DNA of 64,000 nucleotides from assembly GCA_963788305.1 (NCBI GenBank), contig CAWBGK010000022.1:62001-126000 (forward strand). Direction: 5' to 3'. Source of the DNA: UTCFX2 sp963788305 (GTDB lineage Bacteria > Chloroflexota > Anaerolineae > Anaerolineales > UBA4823). Below the pieces are notes generated by a model that ran no database searches, was not told where the DNA came from, and saw only the letters and a program-made list of their open reading frames with translations. The position numbers and the translations under genes are program-made. Below, piece after piece: positions 56,329-64,000 of this stretch; position 1 is the stretch's first letter, and each line of letters begins with the position of its first letter.

Positions 56329-57447
56329 ATGCAAGCGTTGGAAGAAGACAAGAAATACTGGGTCGGCTTTAACCTGGTCAAGGGGATCGGATCCGCCCGG
56401 ATGAAGACGGTCCTGGATGCTTTCGGCAGCGCCGAAGAAGCCTGGCGCGCTTCGACCAGCGAGCTTGAACAGGCCGGGTTGAGCGCGCGGCTGGTTGATG
56501 CAGTCGAAAAAGTCCGCTGCTCGGATGCGCTTGAGATTACCTGGGAAATTATCCAGCAAAAAATGATCCAGGTGCTGACCTGGGAGGACCCACTCTATCC
56601 CCGCAGACTTAAAGAGATCGACCAATCGCCTCCCCTGCTATACCTGACCGGGACAGTCTCCGAACAGGACCAGTGGACCGTAGCGATCGTCGGGACACGG
56701 CGAGTCACTGCCTATGGGAGGCAGCTCACCGAAGAGATCGCACGCGGCCTGGCGCAAAACGGTGTTACAGTCATCAGCGGACTGGCGCGCGGCGTCGATT
56801 CCATCGCCCATCAAGCCGCATTGAAAAACAATGGCCGAACGCTGGCAGTTCTGGGTAGCGGAGTAGATAATATTTACCCTCCCGAACACCGTGGGCTGGC
56901 AGCCCAGATCGTTGAATCGGGTGCGATCATCAGCGATTATCCACCCGGCACACCGCCCGAGGCAGCAAATTTTCCCCCTCGAAACCGGATCATCTCCGGG
57001 CTCGCTCAGGTTGTGATCGTAGTGGAAGCAGGTGAGGTCAGCGGGTCGCTAATCACGGCCAGTTTTGCCGCAGAGCAGAACCGGGAAGTATTCGCGGTCC
57101 CGGGATACCTGTATGCCCCTCAGAGTCGGGGGACGAACGCCCTGATCCGCAGCGGGGCAAAGATATTCATCGACCTGCAGGACGTGCTGTCTTGCCTGAA
57201 CCTGAGCAATTCTAAGGTCCAGAGAGAAGCCCGGTCTGTCTTGCCAGCGGACGCATCAGAAGCCCAGCTTTATGCTCTTTTGGGGCGCGAGCCGCTCCAC
57301 ATCGACGAGATCAGCATGTTATCCAGCCTGCCTATCGAGCAAATCTCAGCGGCGCTGGCAATGATGGAATTGAAAGGCATGGTCCGGCAGATGGGGGGAA
57401 TGCGTTACATCGCAGTCTTCGAAAAAGGAGCAGAATATTCTGCTTAA
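56329..57447 (+). CDS. dprA: DNA-processing protein DprA
   Basis: Single-strand DNA-binding RecA loader of natural transformation, 372 residues. An N-terminal helix-hairpin-helix-like region (FNLVKGIGSARMKTVLDAFG) precedes the Rossmann domain (VAIVGTRRVTAYG, ISGLARGVDSIAHQAAL, NRIISGLAQVVIVVEAGEVSGSL, FAVPG) and a C-terminal winged helix (EPLHIDEISMLSSLPIEQIS). It is intact and lies just upstream of topA, an arrangement common in bacteria. No other competence gene is present in the window. Confidence 0.95.
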   Translation: MQALEEDKKYWVGFNLVKGIGSARMKTVLDAFGSAEEAWRASTSELEQAGLSARLVDAVEKVRCSDALEITWEIIQQKMIQVLTWEDPLYPRRLKEIDQSPPLLYLTGTVSEQDQWTVAIVGTRRVTAYGRQLTEEIARGLAQNGVTVISGLARGVDSIAHQAALKNNGRTLAVLGSGVDNIYPPEHRGLAAQIVESGAIISDYPPGTPPEAANFPPRNRIISGLAQVVIVVEAGEVSGSLITASFAAEQNREVFAVPGYLYAPQSRGTNALIRSGAKIFIDLQDVLSCLNLSNSKVQREARSVLPADASEAQLYALLGREPLHIDEISMLSSLPIEQISAALAMMELKGMVRQMGGMRYIAVFEKGAEYSA

Positions 57448-57471
57448 TCGAATTCATAGGAGGATACTCAG

Positions 57472-59796
57472 GTGGAAGCCTATTGTGTAAAATGCAGAAC
57501 CAAGCGGGAAATGACGGAAACCGAACCGTTTTTTACGAAGACGAGCACACCGGCGACGCGTGGGATATGCGCGGTCTGCGGCACACGACTGATCCGCATG
57601 GGTCGGACGGAAGCTCATGAAGCGCTCCCGCCTCCAGATCCAGAAGCTCGAAAAAAACTTCGTTCTGGCCGGCTGGTGATCGTCGAATCGCCCGCGAAAG
57701 CACGCACCGTCGGACGTTTCTTAGGCAAGGATTACACGGTTAAAGCTTCGATAGGACATGTCCGGGATCTGCTTCGTTCGCAGCTTTCCGTTGATGTAGA
57801 CAACAACTTTACGCCAAAATACCGGGTGCCGAACGAGAAAAAGCCGGTTGTTAAAGAGCTGAAAACCCTGGCGAAGTCTGCAGCGGAAATCTACCTGGCA
57901 ACTGACCCCGACCGCGAGGGCGAGGCAATTGCCTGGCACCTGCTCGAATCGGCCGAGATAGACCCGAAGCTGACCCAAAGGGTGGTTTTCCATGAGATTA
58001 CCGAGCCGGCGATCGCCGAAGCCTTCCAGCATTCCCGCCAGATCAATATGGACCTGGTCGACGCCCAGCAAGCCCGGCGGGTGCTCGACAGGCTGGTCGG
58101 CTACAGCATCAGTCCGCTGCTCTGGCGCAAGGTCCGCAGCCGTCTTTCGGCAGGAAGGGTTCAATCTGTTGCGCTGCGGCTGATCGTCGAACGCGAGCGC
58201 GAGATCGACGCTTTCATCCCGGTCGAATACTGGTCGATCGAAGCCGAATTTATGCCCCAGGGGGGTAAACAATCGTTCACCGCCAAGCTGGCTAAAGTCG
58301 ATGACGCTGATCCTGTCCTGGGTAATGAAGCGGACGTCAAGCCGCTGCTGGTGGAGATGGAGCAAGCCGCGTACCAGATTGCCAAGATCAAACGCGGCGA
58401 GCGACGACGAAATCCGACCGCCCCTTTCATCACCAGCAGCCTTCAGCAGGAGGCGTCTCGCCGGTTGGGCTACACCGCCAGGCGGACGATGGCGCTTGCA
58501 CAGCAGCTCTATGAAGGGATCGATACCGGCGAAGGCGGCGCGGTTGGCCTGATCACCTACATGCGAACCGATTCGACGAACGTTGCCGAGCTGGCCCAGG
58601 CGGAAGCCCGGCAGTTCATCCGCGAGCGCTACGGTGAGAAATTCCTGCCCGAGCAGGCGCCAAAATACAAGACAAAGGCTGTCGGCGCACAGGAGGCTCA
58701 CGAAGCCATCCGTCCGACTTCCGTGCTGCGCCAGCCAGATTTGCTCAAGGAGCGCCTGAACCGGGACCAGTTTCGGCTCTACCAGCTGATCTGGCAGCGC
58801 TTTGTCGCATCGCAGATGTCTGCCGCGGTCTACGACACGCTGTCGATCGAAGTACTCGGGAAGAAGGATGCGCACAGCTACCTGTTCCGCGCCTCCGGCT
58901 CGACCATCGTCTTTCAGGGTTTCTTGATCGTGTACGAAGAAGCACGCGACGAAGACCAGAAGGCCGACGAGGAAGAAAACACGCGCATCCCGGCAGGCCT
59001 GGTCGAGAACCAGATTCAGCGGCTGGTCCGGCTCATCCCGGAGCAGCACTTCACCCAGCCCCCACCTCGATATTCAGAGGCGACACTGGTGCGCACCCTG
59101 GAGGAGAATGGGATCGGACGCCCGTCGACGTACGCGCCAATCCTGGCTACCATCCAGGCGCGCGGCTATGTGATCCGGGAAGGCAGGAAGCTAACCCCCA
59201 CCGAAACCGGCATCCTGGTCAATGACCTGCTGATCGAACATTTCCCGGATATCCTGGATATTCGCTTTACAGCTCAGATGGAAGCCGAGCTAGACCGGAT
59301 CGCTGAGGGAGAGCTGCCGTGGGTCGATGTGATCCGCGAGTTTTACCTGCCGTTCTCTCAGGAAGTGACGCTCGCAGAGCAGAAAATGCCCGAGCTGAAC
59401 GTAGGACCCGAACCGATTGGACGGGAATGCCCGGAGTGCGGAAATGAGCTTGTGATTCGCTGGGGCCGCTATGGGAAATTCATCAGCTGCAGCAACTTCC
59501 CGGAATGCAGGCACACAGAAGCCTGGCTGGAGAAAATCGGAGTCGCATGCCCGAAAGACGGCGGTGATATCGTCGAGCGAAAAACTCGCAAAGGACGGAC
59601 TTTTTTCGGCTGCGCCAACTACCCGGGCTGCGATTTCACATCTTGGAAGCAGCCGCTGCCACGCCCTTGCCCGGAATGCGGCGGCCTGCTTGTAATCGCC
59701 GATAAACAGAACGCCCAATGCCTCAGCTGCGAAGAGCGTTTCTCACTCGATGAAGTCTCAGTCGACGAATTCGCCCAAAAGTCGGATGCGGTATGA
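57472..59796 (+). CDS. topA: DNA topoisomerase I with extra N-terminal zinc ribbon
   Basis: Type IA topoisomerase of 774 residues that relaxes negative supercoils. It begins at GTG 57472 with an unusual zinc-ribbon module (Cys5, Cys8, Cys33, Cys36; YCVKCRTKRE...GICAVCGTRL), which I recognise as the DUF5679 type. The TOPRIM domain starts near residue 67 (VIVESPAKARTVGRFLG; DPDREGEAIAWHL). The active-site Tyr363 is in LITYMRTDSTN. Three C-terminal zinc motifs follow, the last of them short (CPECGGLLVI...CLSC). The frame is intact and it directly follows dprA. Confidence 0.95.
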   Translation: MEAYCVKCRTKREMTETEPFFTKTSTPATRGICAVCGTRLIRMGRTEAHEALPPPDPEARKKLRSGRLVIVESPAKARTVGRFLGKDYTVKASIGHVRDLLRSQLSVDVDNNFTPKYRVPNEKKPVVKELKTLAKSAAEIYLATDPDREGEAIAWHLLESAEIDPKLTQRVVFHEITEPAIAEAFQHSRQINMDLVDAQQARRVLDRLVGYSISPLLWRKVRSRLSAGRVQSVALRLIVEREREIDAFIPVEYWSIEAEFMPQGGKQSFTAKLAKVDDADPVLGNEADVKPLLVEMEQAAYQIAKIKRGERRRNPTAPFITSSLQQEASRRLGYTARRTMALAQQLYEGIDTGEGGAVGLITYMRTDSTNVAELAQAEARQFIRERYGEKFLPEQAPKYKTKAVGAQEAHEAIRPTSVLRQPDLLKERLNRDQFRLYQLIWQRFVASQMSAAVYDTLSIEVLGKKDAHSYLFRASGSTIVFQGFLIVYEEARDEDQKADEEENTRIPAGLVENQIQRLVRLIPEQHFTQPPPRYSEATLVRTLEENGIGRPSTYAPILATIQARGYVIREGRKLTPTETGILVNDLLIEHFPDILDIRFTAQMEAELDRIAEGELPWVDVIREFYLPFSQEVTLAEQKMPELNVGPEPIGRECPECGNELVIRWGRYGKFISCSNFPECRHTEAWLEKIGVACPKDGGDIVERKTRKGRTFFGCANYPGCDFTSWKQPLPRPCPECGGLLVIADKQNAQCLSCEERFSLDEVSVDEFAQKSDAV

Positions 59797-59834
59797 TTCT
59801 TGCACCAGGATTAACGATTGTTGAGCAAAAGGTG

Positions 59835-59863
59835 TTGCAATAATCTGCAGAATAGTCTAAAAT
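59835..59863 (+). promoter_or_regulatory. candidate promoter of the membrane protein gene at 59952
   Basis: TTGCAA (59835-59840) and TAAAAT (59858-59863) have a 17-base spacer. The transcript would start near 59870, about 80 bases before ATG 59952, which is preceded by CAGGAGCAA. Confidence 0.5.
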
Positions 59864-59951
59864 TATTCAGGAAATTCCTAATTTCCACCAGAACACCTTT
59901 TACCTCAAGCAGACCTTTTTTGGCATTTCAACAATAATCAGGAGCAATTAG

Positions 59952-61004
59952 ATGGATACCGTCCGCCAATTTGTGAAGAACCCGCTTGTTACTGGAATCG
60001 CCGGTCTGGTCATCGGAGCGATTTTCGGATTGGTCGTGCTGGGCTGGTGGATCTGGCCGGTTCAATGGGTCAATGCGACACCGGAACATCTCAGCTATGA
60101 GTGGAAAACGGAATTTTTGCGCATGTCGATTGGATCATTCGGGCTGACCGGAGGGGTCGCCAGCGCGCAAGAACAATACAGCGCAGTTGGGGAAGATGCC
60201 GAGCAGATCCTTTCCGACATCTCGATGGATCCACAGGGGCTAAGCGATGTCCTGATCGGCGAATACATGAGCGTCGTCGGCTCGGGAGCCCCAGCCCCGC
60301 TGCCGCCAGCTGAGGGGACGGTGGAAGCCCCGATCGCTGCGACAGAGCCAGTCATGGAGGGCGTCAGCGAAGAACCTGATGAAGATTCGGGCAGCTCGTT
60401 CCCGATCCTGCTGGCCGCGCTCTGCGTGCTGCTGCTCGCAATCGCCGGTTTCCTGGGATATATGTTCTTTTTCCGCAAGAAATCCTTCCTGAGCGGACAG
60501 CCCACCCCTGCGACACAGGCTGCCGAAGCCCGAAAAGAGGTTGGTTATACGGATTATGCGACTGCAGGAAGCGATACTCCGATCGCCCAATTCATGGCTT
60601 CCTATAAGCTCGGAGACGACCTGTTTGATGACTCTTTCAGCATCGACTCGCCGTCCGGTGAATTCCTGGGCGAATGCGGGGTCGGGATCTCTGAAACAAT
60701 CGGGGTCGGCGATCACAAGAAGGTGACCGCTTTCGAAGTCTGGCTGTTCGACAAGAATGACATCCAGACGATCACAAAAGTGCTGATGAGCACGCACGCT
60801 TTCAACGATCCAACCATCCGCCAACGCCTCGAAGCGAAGGGCGAGCCGGTGCTGCTCGAACCTGGGATCGAGACGGTACTTGAGACGCAAACCCTGCAGC
60901 TTTCCGCCCGGGTCGTCGACACGAGCTACGGCGACGGATCCATGCCCGAGGAGAGCTTCTTCGACCACATGCTGGTCGAGCTGGCAGTCTGGTCGAAGGC
61001 CTGA
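59952..61004 (+). CDS. conserved membrane protein with two membrane segments
   Basis: Protein of 350 residues. Membrane segment 1 (about 12-38, LVTGIAGLVIGAIFGLVVLGWW) precedes an Ala/Pro/Glu-rich outer region that includes VNATPEHLSYEWKTEFLRMS. Membrane segment 2 (about 150-173) is FPILLAALCVLLLAIAGFL. The cytoplasmic C-terminal domain of about 150 residues contains IAQFMASYKLGDDLFDDSFS and FEVWLFDKNDIQTITKVLMS. I have seen similar proteins only in Chloroflexota-type genomes and know no function. It is a single-gene unit closed by the terminator at 61043. Confidence 0.75.
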   Translation: MDTVRQFVKNPLVTGIAGLVIGAIFGLVVLGWWIWPVQWVNATPEHLSYEWKTEFLRMSIGSFGLTGGVASAQEQYSAVGEDAEQILSDISMDPQGLSDVLIGEYMSVVGSGAPAPLPPAEGTVEAPIAATEPVMEGVSEEPDEDSGSSFPILLAALCVLLLAIAGFLGYMFFFRKKSFLSGQPTPATQAAEARKEVGYTDYATAGSDTPIAQFMASYKLGDDLFDDSFSIDSPSGEFLGECGVGISETIGVGDHKKVTAFEVWLFDKNDIQTITKVLMSTHAFNDPTIRQRLEAKGEPVLLEPGIETVLETQTLQLSARVVDTSYGDGSMPEESFFDHMLVELAVWSKA

Positions 61005-61042
61005 TCACTCGAAAAATCCGGTCGAGCAAACAAAAACTCATT

Positions 61043-61074
61043 AAACGCCCTCCCCTAAGATGGGGTGGGCGTTT
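61043..61074 (+). terminator. rho-independent terminator
   Basis: AAACGCCCTCCCC pairs with GGGGTGGGCGTTT (one G-T/T-T bulge at the inner T) around the loop TAAGAT, followed by TCTGTT. It closes the gene ending at 61004. Confidence 0.85.
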
Positions 61075-61199
61075 TCTGTTAGACAAGACCACTGGCTTTA
61101 AGCTGGTCATTTCCAGCCTGGTGGTTGCATCCAGACGATCCTGCAGGTGTATAATTTTCAAGTTCGGAGAGATTATCCAATTTTATCGAGGAGATCAAC

Positions 61200-61454
61200 A
61201 TGTCAATTACCAACATCATCACCTGGATCATCATCGGCGGGATCGCCGGCGTGCTCGCGGATATGCTGGTCAAAGGCATCAAGGTCGGGCTGCTCGGGGC
61301 GATCGTGGTCGGTATTATCGGCGCTTTCATCGGCGGCTGGCTCTTCGAAGTCCTTGGGCTGAGCTTGCTGCCTGGGATACTGGGCCAGATCCTCAGCGCA
61401 CTGGTCGGCGCGATCATTTTACTGGTCATTTTAAGGATTATCCGAAAGGGTTAA
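61200..61454 (+). CDS. GlsB/YeaQ/YmgE-family membrane protein
   Basis: Small, very hydrophobic protein of 84 residues with three membrane helices and the glycine-rich pattern of transglycosylase-associated (GlsB/YmgE) stress proteins: IIIGGIAGVLADMLVKG, GAIVVGIIGAFIGGWLFEVLG and ILSALVGAIILLVILRII. ATG 61200 follows GAGGAGATC. The family is linked to general and osmotic stress in several phyla, but its role is not defined. Confidence 0.87.
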   Translation: MSITNIITWIIIGGIAGVLADMLVKGIKVGLLGAIVVGIIGAFIGGWLFEVLGLSLLPGILGQILSALVGAIILLVILRIIRKG

Positions 61455-61548
61455 CCGGCCTTTTCGTCTTTCAACCTTCCTCCAGATCGGATTCGGATCG
61501 GTAGGAGGCTGTTATTTCGCGCGAATAAATTAATTAAGGAGCTATTTT

Positions 61549-62010
61549 ATGGAAATCCATCCCAGGTTTCGCCCACTTTCTGTCTGGGTGATGATCGCCC
61601 TGCTTGCTTTTCTTGGAATCAATGCGGTCGTCGCGGGGGGACTGTTCATCATCGCACCGGATGGTCACCTGATCCAAATGCCGCTCAGCAACCTGGATGG
61701 CTCACCCTTCTCGAATTTCCTGATCCCTGGGATGCTGCTATTCGCTTTTGTCGGTGTATACTCGCTTGTGATCGCCTGGGGACTTTTAAGGCTCCTGCCC
61801 TGGCAGTGGCCAAACCTGATTAATCCCTTCAAGCGGTTTCATTGGAGCTGGGCTGGATCGCTTGCAGCCGGACTGATCCTGATCATCTGGATCCTCGTGC
61901 AGATCCAATGGGTGCAGTTTGGCCTGCTGCACATCATCTGCCTGGCCTGGGGGGTTTTAATTCTCATGATCGGTCTGCTGCCAGGCGTTCGCCGCTACTG
62001 TACCTTGTAG
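61549..62010 (+). CDS. four-helix membrane protein of unknown function
   Basis: Protein of 153 residues with four predicted membrane segments (about 12-35, 58-82, 100-118, 125-145). It contains PLSVWVMIALLAFLGINAVVAG and GMLLFAFVGVYSLVIAWGLL. It follows AAGGAGC and stands alone between the GlsB-like gene and the convergent greA. I recognise no family function. Confidence 0.75.
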   Translation: MEIHPRFRPLSVWVMIALLAFLGINAVVAGGLFIIAPDGHLIQMPLSNLDGSPFSNFLIPGMLLFAFVGVYSLVIAWGLLRLLPWQWPNLINPFKRFHWSWAGSLAAGLILIIWILVQIQWVQFGLLHIICLAWGVLILMIGLLPGVRRYCTL

Positions 62011-62018
62011 GAAATTTA

Positions 62019-62486
62019 TCACTCAATCTTCAGGATCTTCAGCGCAAACGAGCCTCCGGGAGTGGCGACGGTTACGACGTCTCCGACCTTACCGCCCATC
62101 AACGCCCGCCCAACCGGCGATTCGTTCGAGATTTTTCCGCTGGTTGGGTCCGTTTCCTTCGCCCCCACCATCAGGAAGACCTCAGGAGAGAAATCTTCTT
62201 CCTGAACTGTCACTTTTGCACCCACTTCGACGCAAGCAAATCCACCTGTCCGGCTCTCGACGATCGTGGCGTTCTTAAGCAGATAATCGAGCTCCTGGAT
62301 CCGGCCTTCCAAAAATCCCTGGTCTTCCTTCGCCTTGTGGTAATCAGCGTTCTCCGAAAGGTCGCCCTCTTAAATCGCAGAGCGCAGCCGCTTCGCGAGC
62401 GCGGTTCGCTCGACTGTTTTCAGGTGTTCCAACTCCTGCTTCAATCGGGCTGCGCCCTCGGCCGTCAGGTACAGCGGATCACTCAT
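62019..62486 (-). CDS. greA: transcription elongation factor GreA, in-frame TAA
   Basis: Transcript-cleavage factor that rescues arrested RNA polymerase. It would be 155 residues: an N-terminal coiled coil (YLTAEGAARLKQELEHLKT, then EGDLSENADYHKAKEDQGFL carrying the functional acidic tip) and a C-terminal FKBP-like domain (ATIVESRTGGFACVEVGAKV, ISNESPVGRALMGGKVGD). An in-frame TAA at 62372-62370 interrupts LRSAI-stop-EGDLSEN, where homologues often have Gln or another polar residue, so CAA to TAA is the simplest change. No alternative start would rebuild the coiled coil. ATG 62486 follows AGGAATG. Either error or a real nonsense mutation. Confidence 0.85.
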
Positions 62487-62495
62487 GATCATTCC

Positions 62496-63650
62496 TCATG
62501 TCTTATTGTAACCAGGATCAAAAAGCTTCTGGTGTTCCTCGATCGCGTAGCGGTCGGTCATCCCTGCCAGGTAGTCGCAAATCGTCCGCTCCAATCCAAC
62601 CTCCTCCACCTGCTCCTGGATGTGCCTGGGGAGGGTCGAAGGCTCAGACTTAAAAGCATTAAAGAGGTCCGTGATGACCCGCTCGGCTTTCACCTGCATC
62701 CGCTCGACGCGGAAATGGCAGTAAAGCTCGGCGTAAAGGAAATCCTTTATCTCCCGATTACGGCGGGCCATGTCTTCGCTGAAGGTCATCACATTATAAG
62801 GCAGACGCTGGAGCTCTTCCGCCGAGCGTACCTGGCTCTCACGCAGGCGCTGATCTGTGGATTCAACCAGGTCGCTGACTTCCAGGCCAATCATCCTGCG
62901 GATCAGCCTGTGGCGCGCCAGGTCGTCGAGCGGATCGGCGCGGATCCCCACACTTTCGAGCAGAATCTCCCAAAGCGTGATCCCATCCAGCATCGCCGGC
63001 GTGATCATTCCCGAGCGCAGCCCATCGTCGAGATCGTGGGCGGTATAAGCCAGCTCGTCGGCGACGTTGACGATCTGAGCTTCGAGGTTGCCGCGCAGAT
63101 CTGGGTTGTACTCGGAGGCGTCTGAGATGTCGTACTCCGACTCGTGCTTGACCATCCCCTCACGAACTTCCCAGCACAGGTTCAATCCAGGAAAATCGGG
63201 GTACCTCCGCTCGAGCACGGTGACAATCCGGAGCGACTGCTTGTTGTGGTCGAACCCGTCGTAATCCTTCATCAGCCGGGCCAGGGCGACCTCACCAGAA
63301 TGCCCGAAGGCGCTGTGTCCAAGGTCATGTGCCAGGCTGATCGCTTCGACGAGGTCTTCATTTGCACCGAGAGCCCGCGCCACCGTCCGACCGATCTGTG
63401 CGACTTCGAGGGTGTGAGTCAGGCGGGTGCGGTAGTAATCGCCTTCGTAATTGATGAAAACCTGGGTCTTGTACTCCAGCCGTCTGAAGGCGGTAGTGTG
63501 CAGGATCCGATCGCGGTCGCGCTGGAAAGGCGTGCGGTAGTCAGGCTCATCCTCAGAGTATGCTCGCCCTTTCGTATGCATGCTCCGGCAGGCATAGGGG
63601 GCGAGGCTCTGAGCTTCCAGTTTTTCAAGCTGATCACGGCTGAAGTGCAT
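62496..63650 (-). CDS. dgt: deoxyguanosinetriphosphate triphosphohydrolase-like protein
   Basis: HD-domain dNTP triphosphohydrolase of 384 residues that would cleave dNTPs to deoxynucleosides. Motifs are RDRILHTTAFRRLEYKTQVF, the HD ligands in TRLTHTLEVAQIGR and LAHDLGHSAFGHSGE, and NVADELAYTAHDLDDGL. It is the shorter type-2-like form. The frame is intact. It ends 9 bases before the greA start and starts 3 bases after the ahcY stop, so ahcY-dgt-greA appears to be one transcription unit. Confidence 0.92.
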   Translation of the reverse strand: MHFSRDQLEKLEAQSLAPYACRSMHTKGRAYSEDEPDYRTPFQRDRDRILHTTAFRRLEYKTQVFINYEGDYYRTRLTHTLEVAQIGRTVARALGANEDLVEAISLAHDLGHSAFGHSGEVALARLMKDYDGFDHNKQSLRIVTVLERRYPDFPGLNLCWEVREGMVKHESEYDISDASEYNPDLRGNLEAQIVNVADELAYTAHDLDDGLRSGMITPAMLDGITLWEILLESVGIRADPLDDLARHRLIRRMIGLEVSDLVESTDQRLRESQVRSAEELQRLPYNVMTFSEDMARRNREIKDFLYAELYCHFRVERMQVKAERVITDLFNAFKSEPSTLPRHIQEQVEEVGLERTICDYLAGMTDRYAIEEHQKLFDPGYNKT

Positions 63651-63653
63651 CGT

Positions 63654-64000
63654 TTATGTGCCTTCCTCCCAGGAATTCAGGTAGGCGACCTGCTCTGGTG
63701 AGAGCGTATCGATGTCCACCTTCATCCCGGCGAGCTTTAGACGGGCAATCTCCCGGTCGATATCTCCAGGAACGCTGTAGACTTTATTCGACAGGCTGGC
63801 GCGGTTCTTGACCAGGTACTCCAGGCTGAGAGCCTGATTGGCGAAAGACATGTCCATCACGCTTGCCGGATGGCCTTCTGCCGAGGCCAGGTTAATCAGC
63901 CGGCCTTCGCCGAGAATGTTGATCAGACGCCCGTCAGCCAGCACGTATTGATCGACAAATGGTCGGACCAGGCGCTTTTCGACCGACATCTCTTCCAAGG
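63654..64000 (-). CDS. ahcY: adenosylhomocysteinase, C-terminal part (runs off the window)
   Basis: The last about 115 residues of S-adenosylhomocysteine hydrolase, the enzyme that splits SAH to adenosine and homocysteine. Diagnostic segments are EGRLINLASAEGHPASVMDM, SFANQALSLEYL and the C-terminal LSPEQVAYLNSWEEGT; homologues usually end in a Tyr-containing tail, which this one lacks. The gene continues beyond position 64000. It is followed immediately by dgt. Confidence 0.92.
   Translation of the reverse strand, partial: LEEMSVEKRLVRPFVDQYVLADGRLINILGEGRLINLASAEGHPASVMDMSFANQALSLEYLVKNRASLSNKVYSVPGDIDREIARLKLAGMKVDIDTLSPEQVAYLNSWEEGT

Noticed and set aside
57721..59049. Minus-strand open frame of 442 codons inside topA
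   Set aside because: It lies entirely within an intact, well-conserved topA and has no recognisable protein features.
1..64000. Mobile elements, phage genes, tRNA or rRNA genes
   Set aside because: No transposase, integrase, phage structural gene, attachment-site repeat, tRNA cloverleaf or rRNA segment was recognised on either strand by reading.

Overview
The window looks like a draft contig from a Chloroflexota bacterium, most likely class Anaerolineae. No marker gene was aligned; the inference comes from protein types I associate with that group: a PstA with a long insert between its first membrane segment and the permease domain, an NBR1-type Ig-like lipoprotein, a TolB-like propeller protein with a Thr/Pro tail, a topoisomerase I with an extra N-terminal zinc ribbon, and a giant secreted protein ending in YLPLVMK. 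Many clearly functional genes, including the normally essential ffh, carry single-base frameshifts, mostly one extra base. I read these as residual sequencing errors. Where a gene is broken I give one entry spanning all its fragments.

Layout. 1-12.6 kb (+) holds two complete high-affinity phosphate transporters, pstSCAB(1) and pstSCAB(2), with a PhoB/PhoR-type two-component system and a chromate-type transporter between them and phoU at the end. A six-unit array of about 11-bp direct repeats in front of pstS2 looks like a Pho box. 12.7-21.5 kb (-) holds a lipoprotein, recA with a promoter containing a LexA-like box, an M23 peptidase paired with a TolB-like protein, and a heterodimeric ABC exporter. 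21.9-24.2 kb (+) is a membrane Ser/Thr kinase with an extracytoplasmic sensor, tail to tail with a PP2C phosphatase.

24.2-44.9 kb (-) is the most unusual part: about 26 closely packed, often overlapping genes in one direction. It starts with a DJ-1/PfpI protein and a ThDP-dependent decarboxylase-like enzyme. It continues through twelve NTF2/SnoaL-fold genes (fifteen domains), a tautomerase, an FHA protein, a cupin, a GMC oxidoreductase, a second DJ-1 protein and a VOC protein. It ends with an AGE-family enzyme, a STAS protein, glycogen debranching enzyme, a second STAS protein, an RsbW-like kinase and a cNMP-GAF-PP2C phosphatase. This ties a partner-switching and phosphothreonine signalling circuit to a large array of small alpha+beta-barrel proteins of unknown chemistry.

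45.4-51.9 kb (-) encodes a secreted protein of about 2,170 residues, followed by a small conserved protein and DegV. 53.5-59.8 kb (+) is a housekeeping block (ffh, rpsP, khpA, rimM, dprA, topA). It is followed by three membrane proteins (+), then greA, dgt and the 3' end of ahcY (-). No tRNA, rRNA, CRISPR array, transposase or phage gene was recognised.
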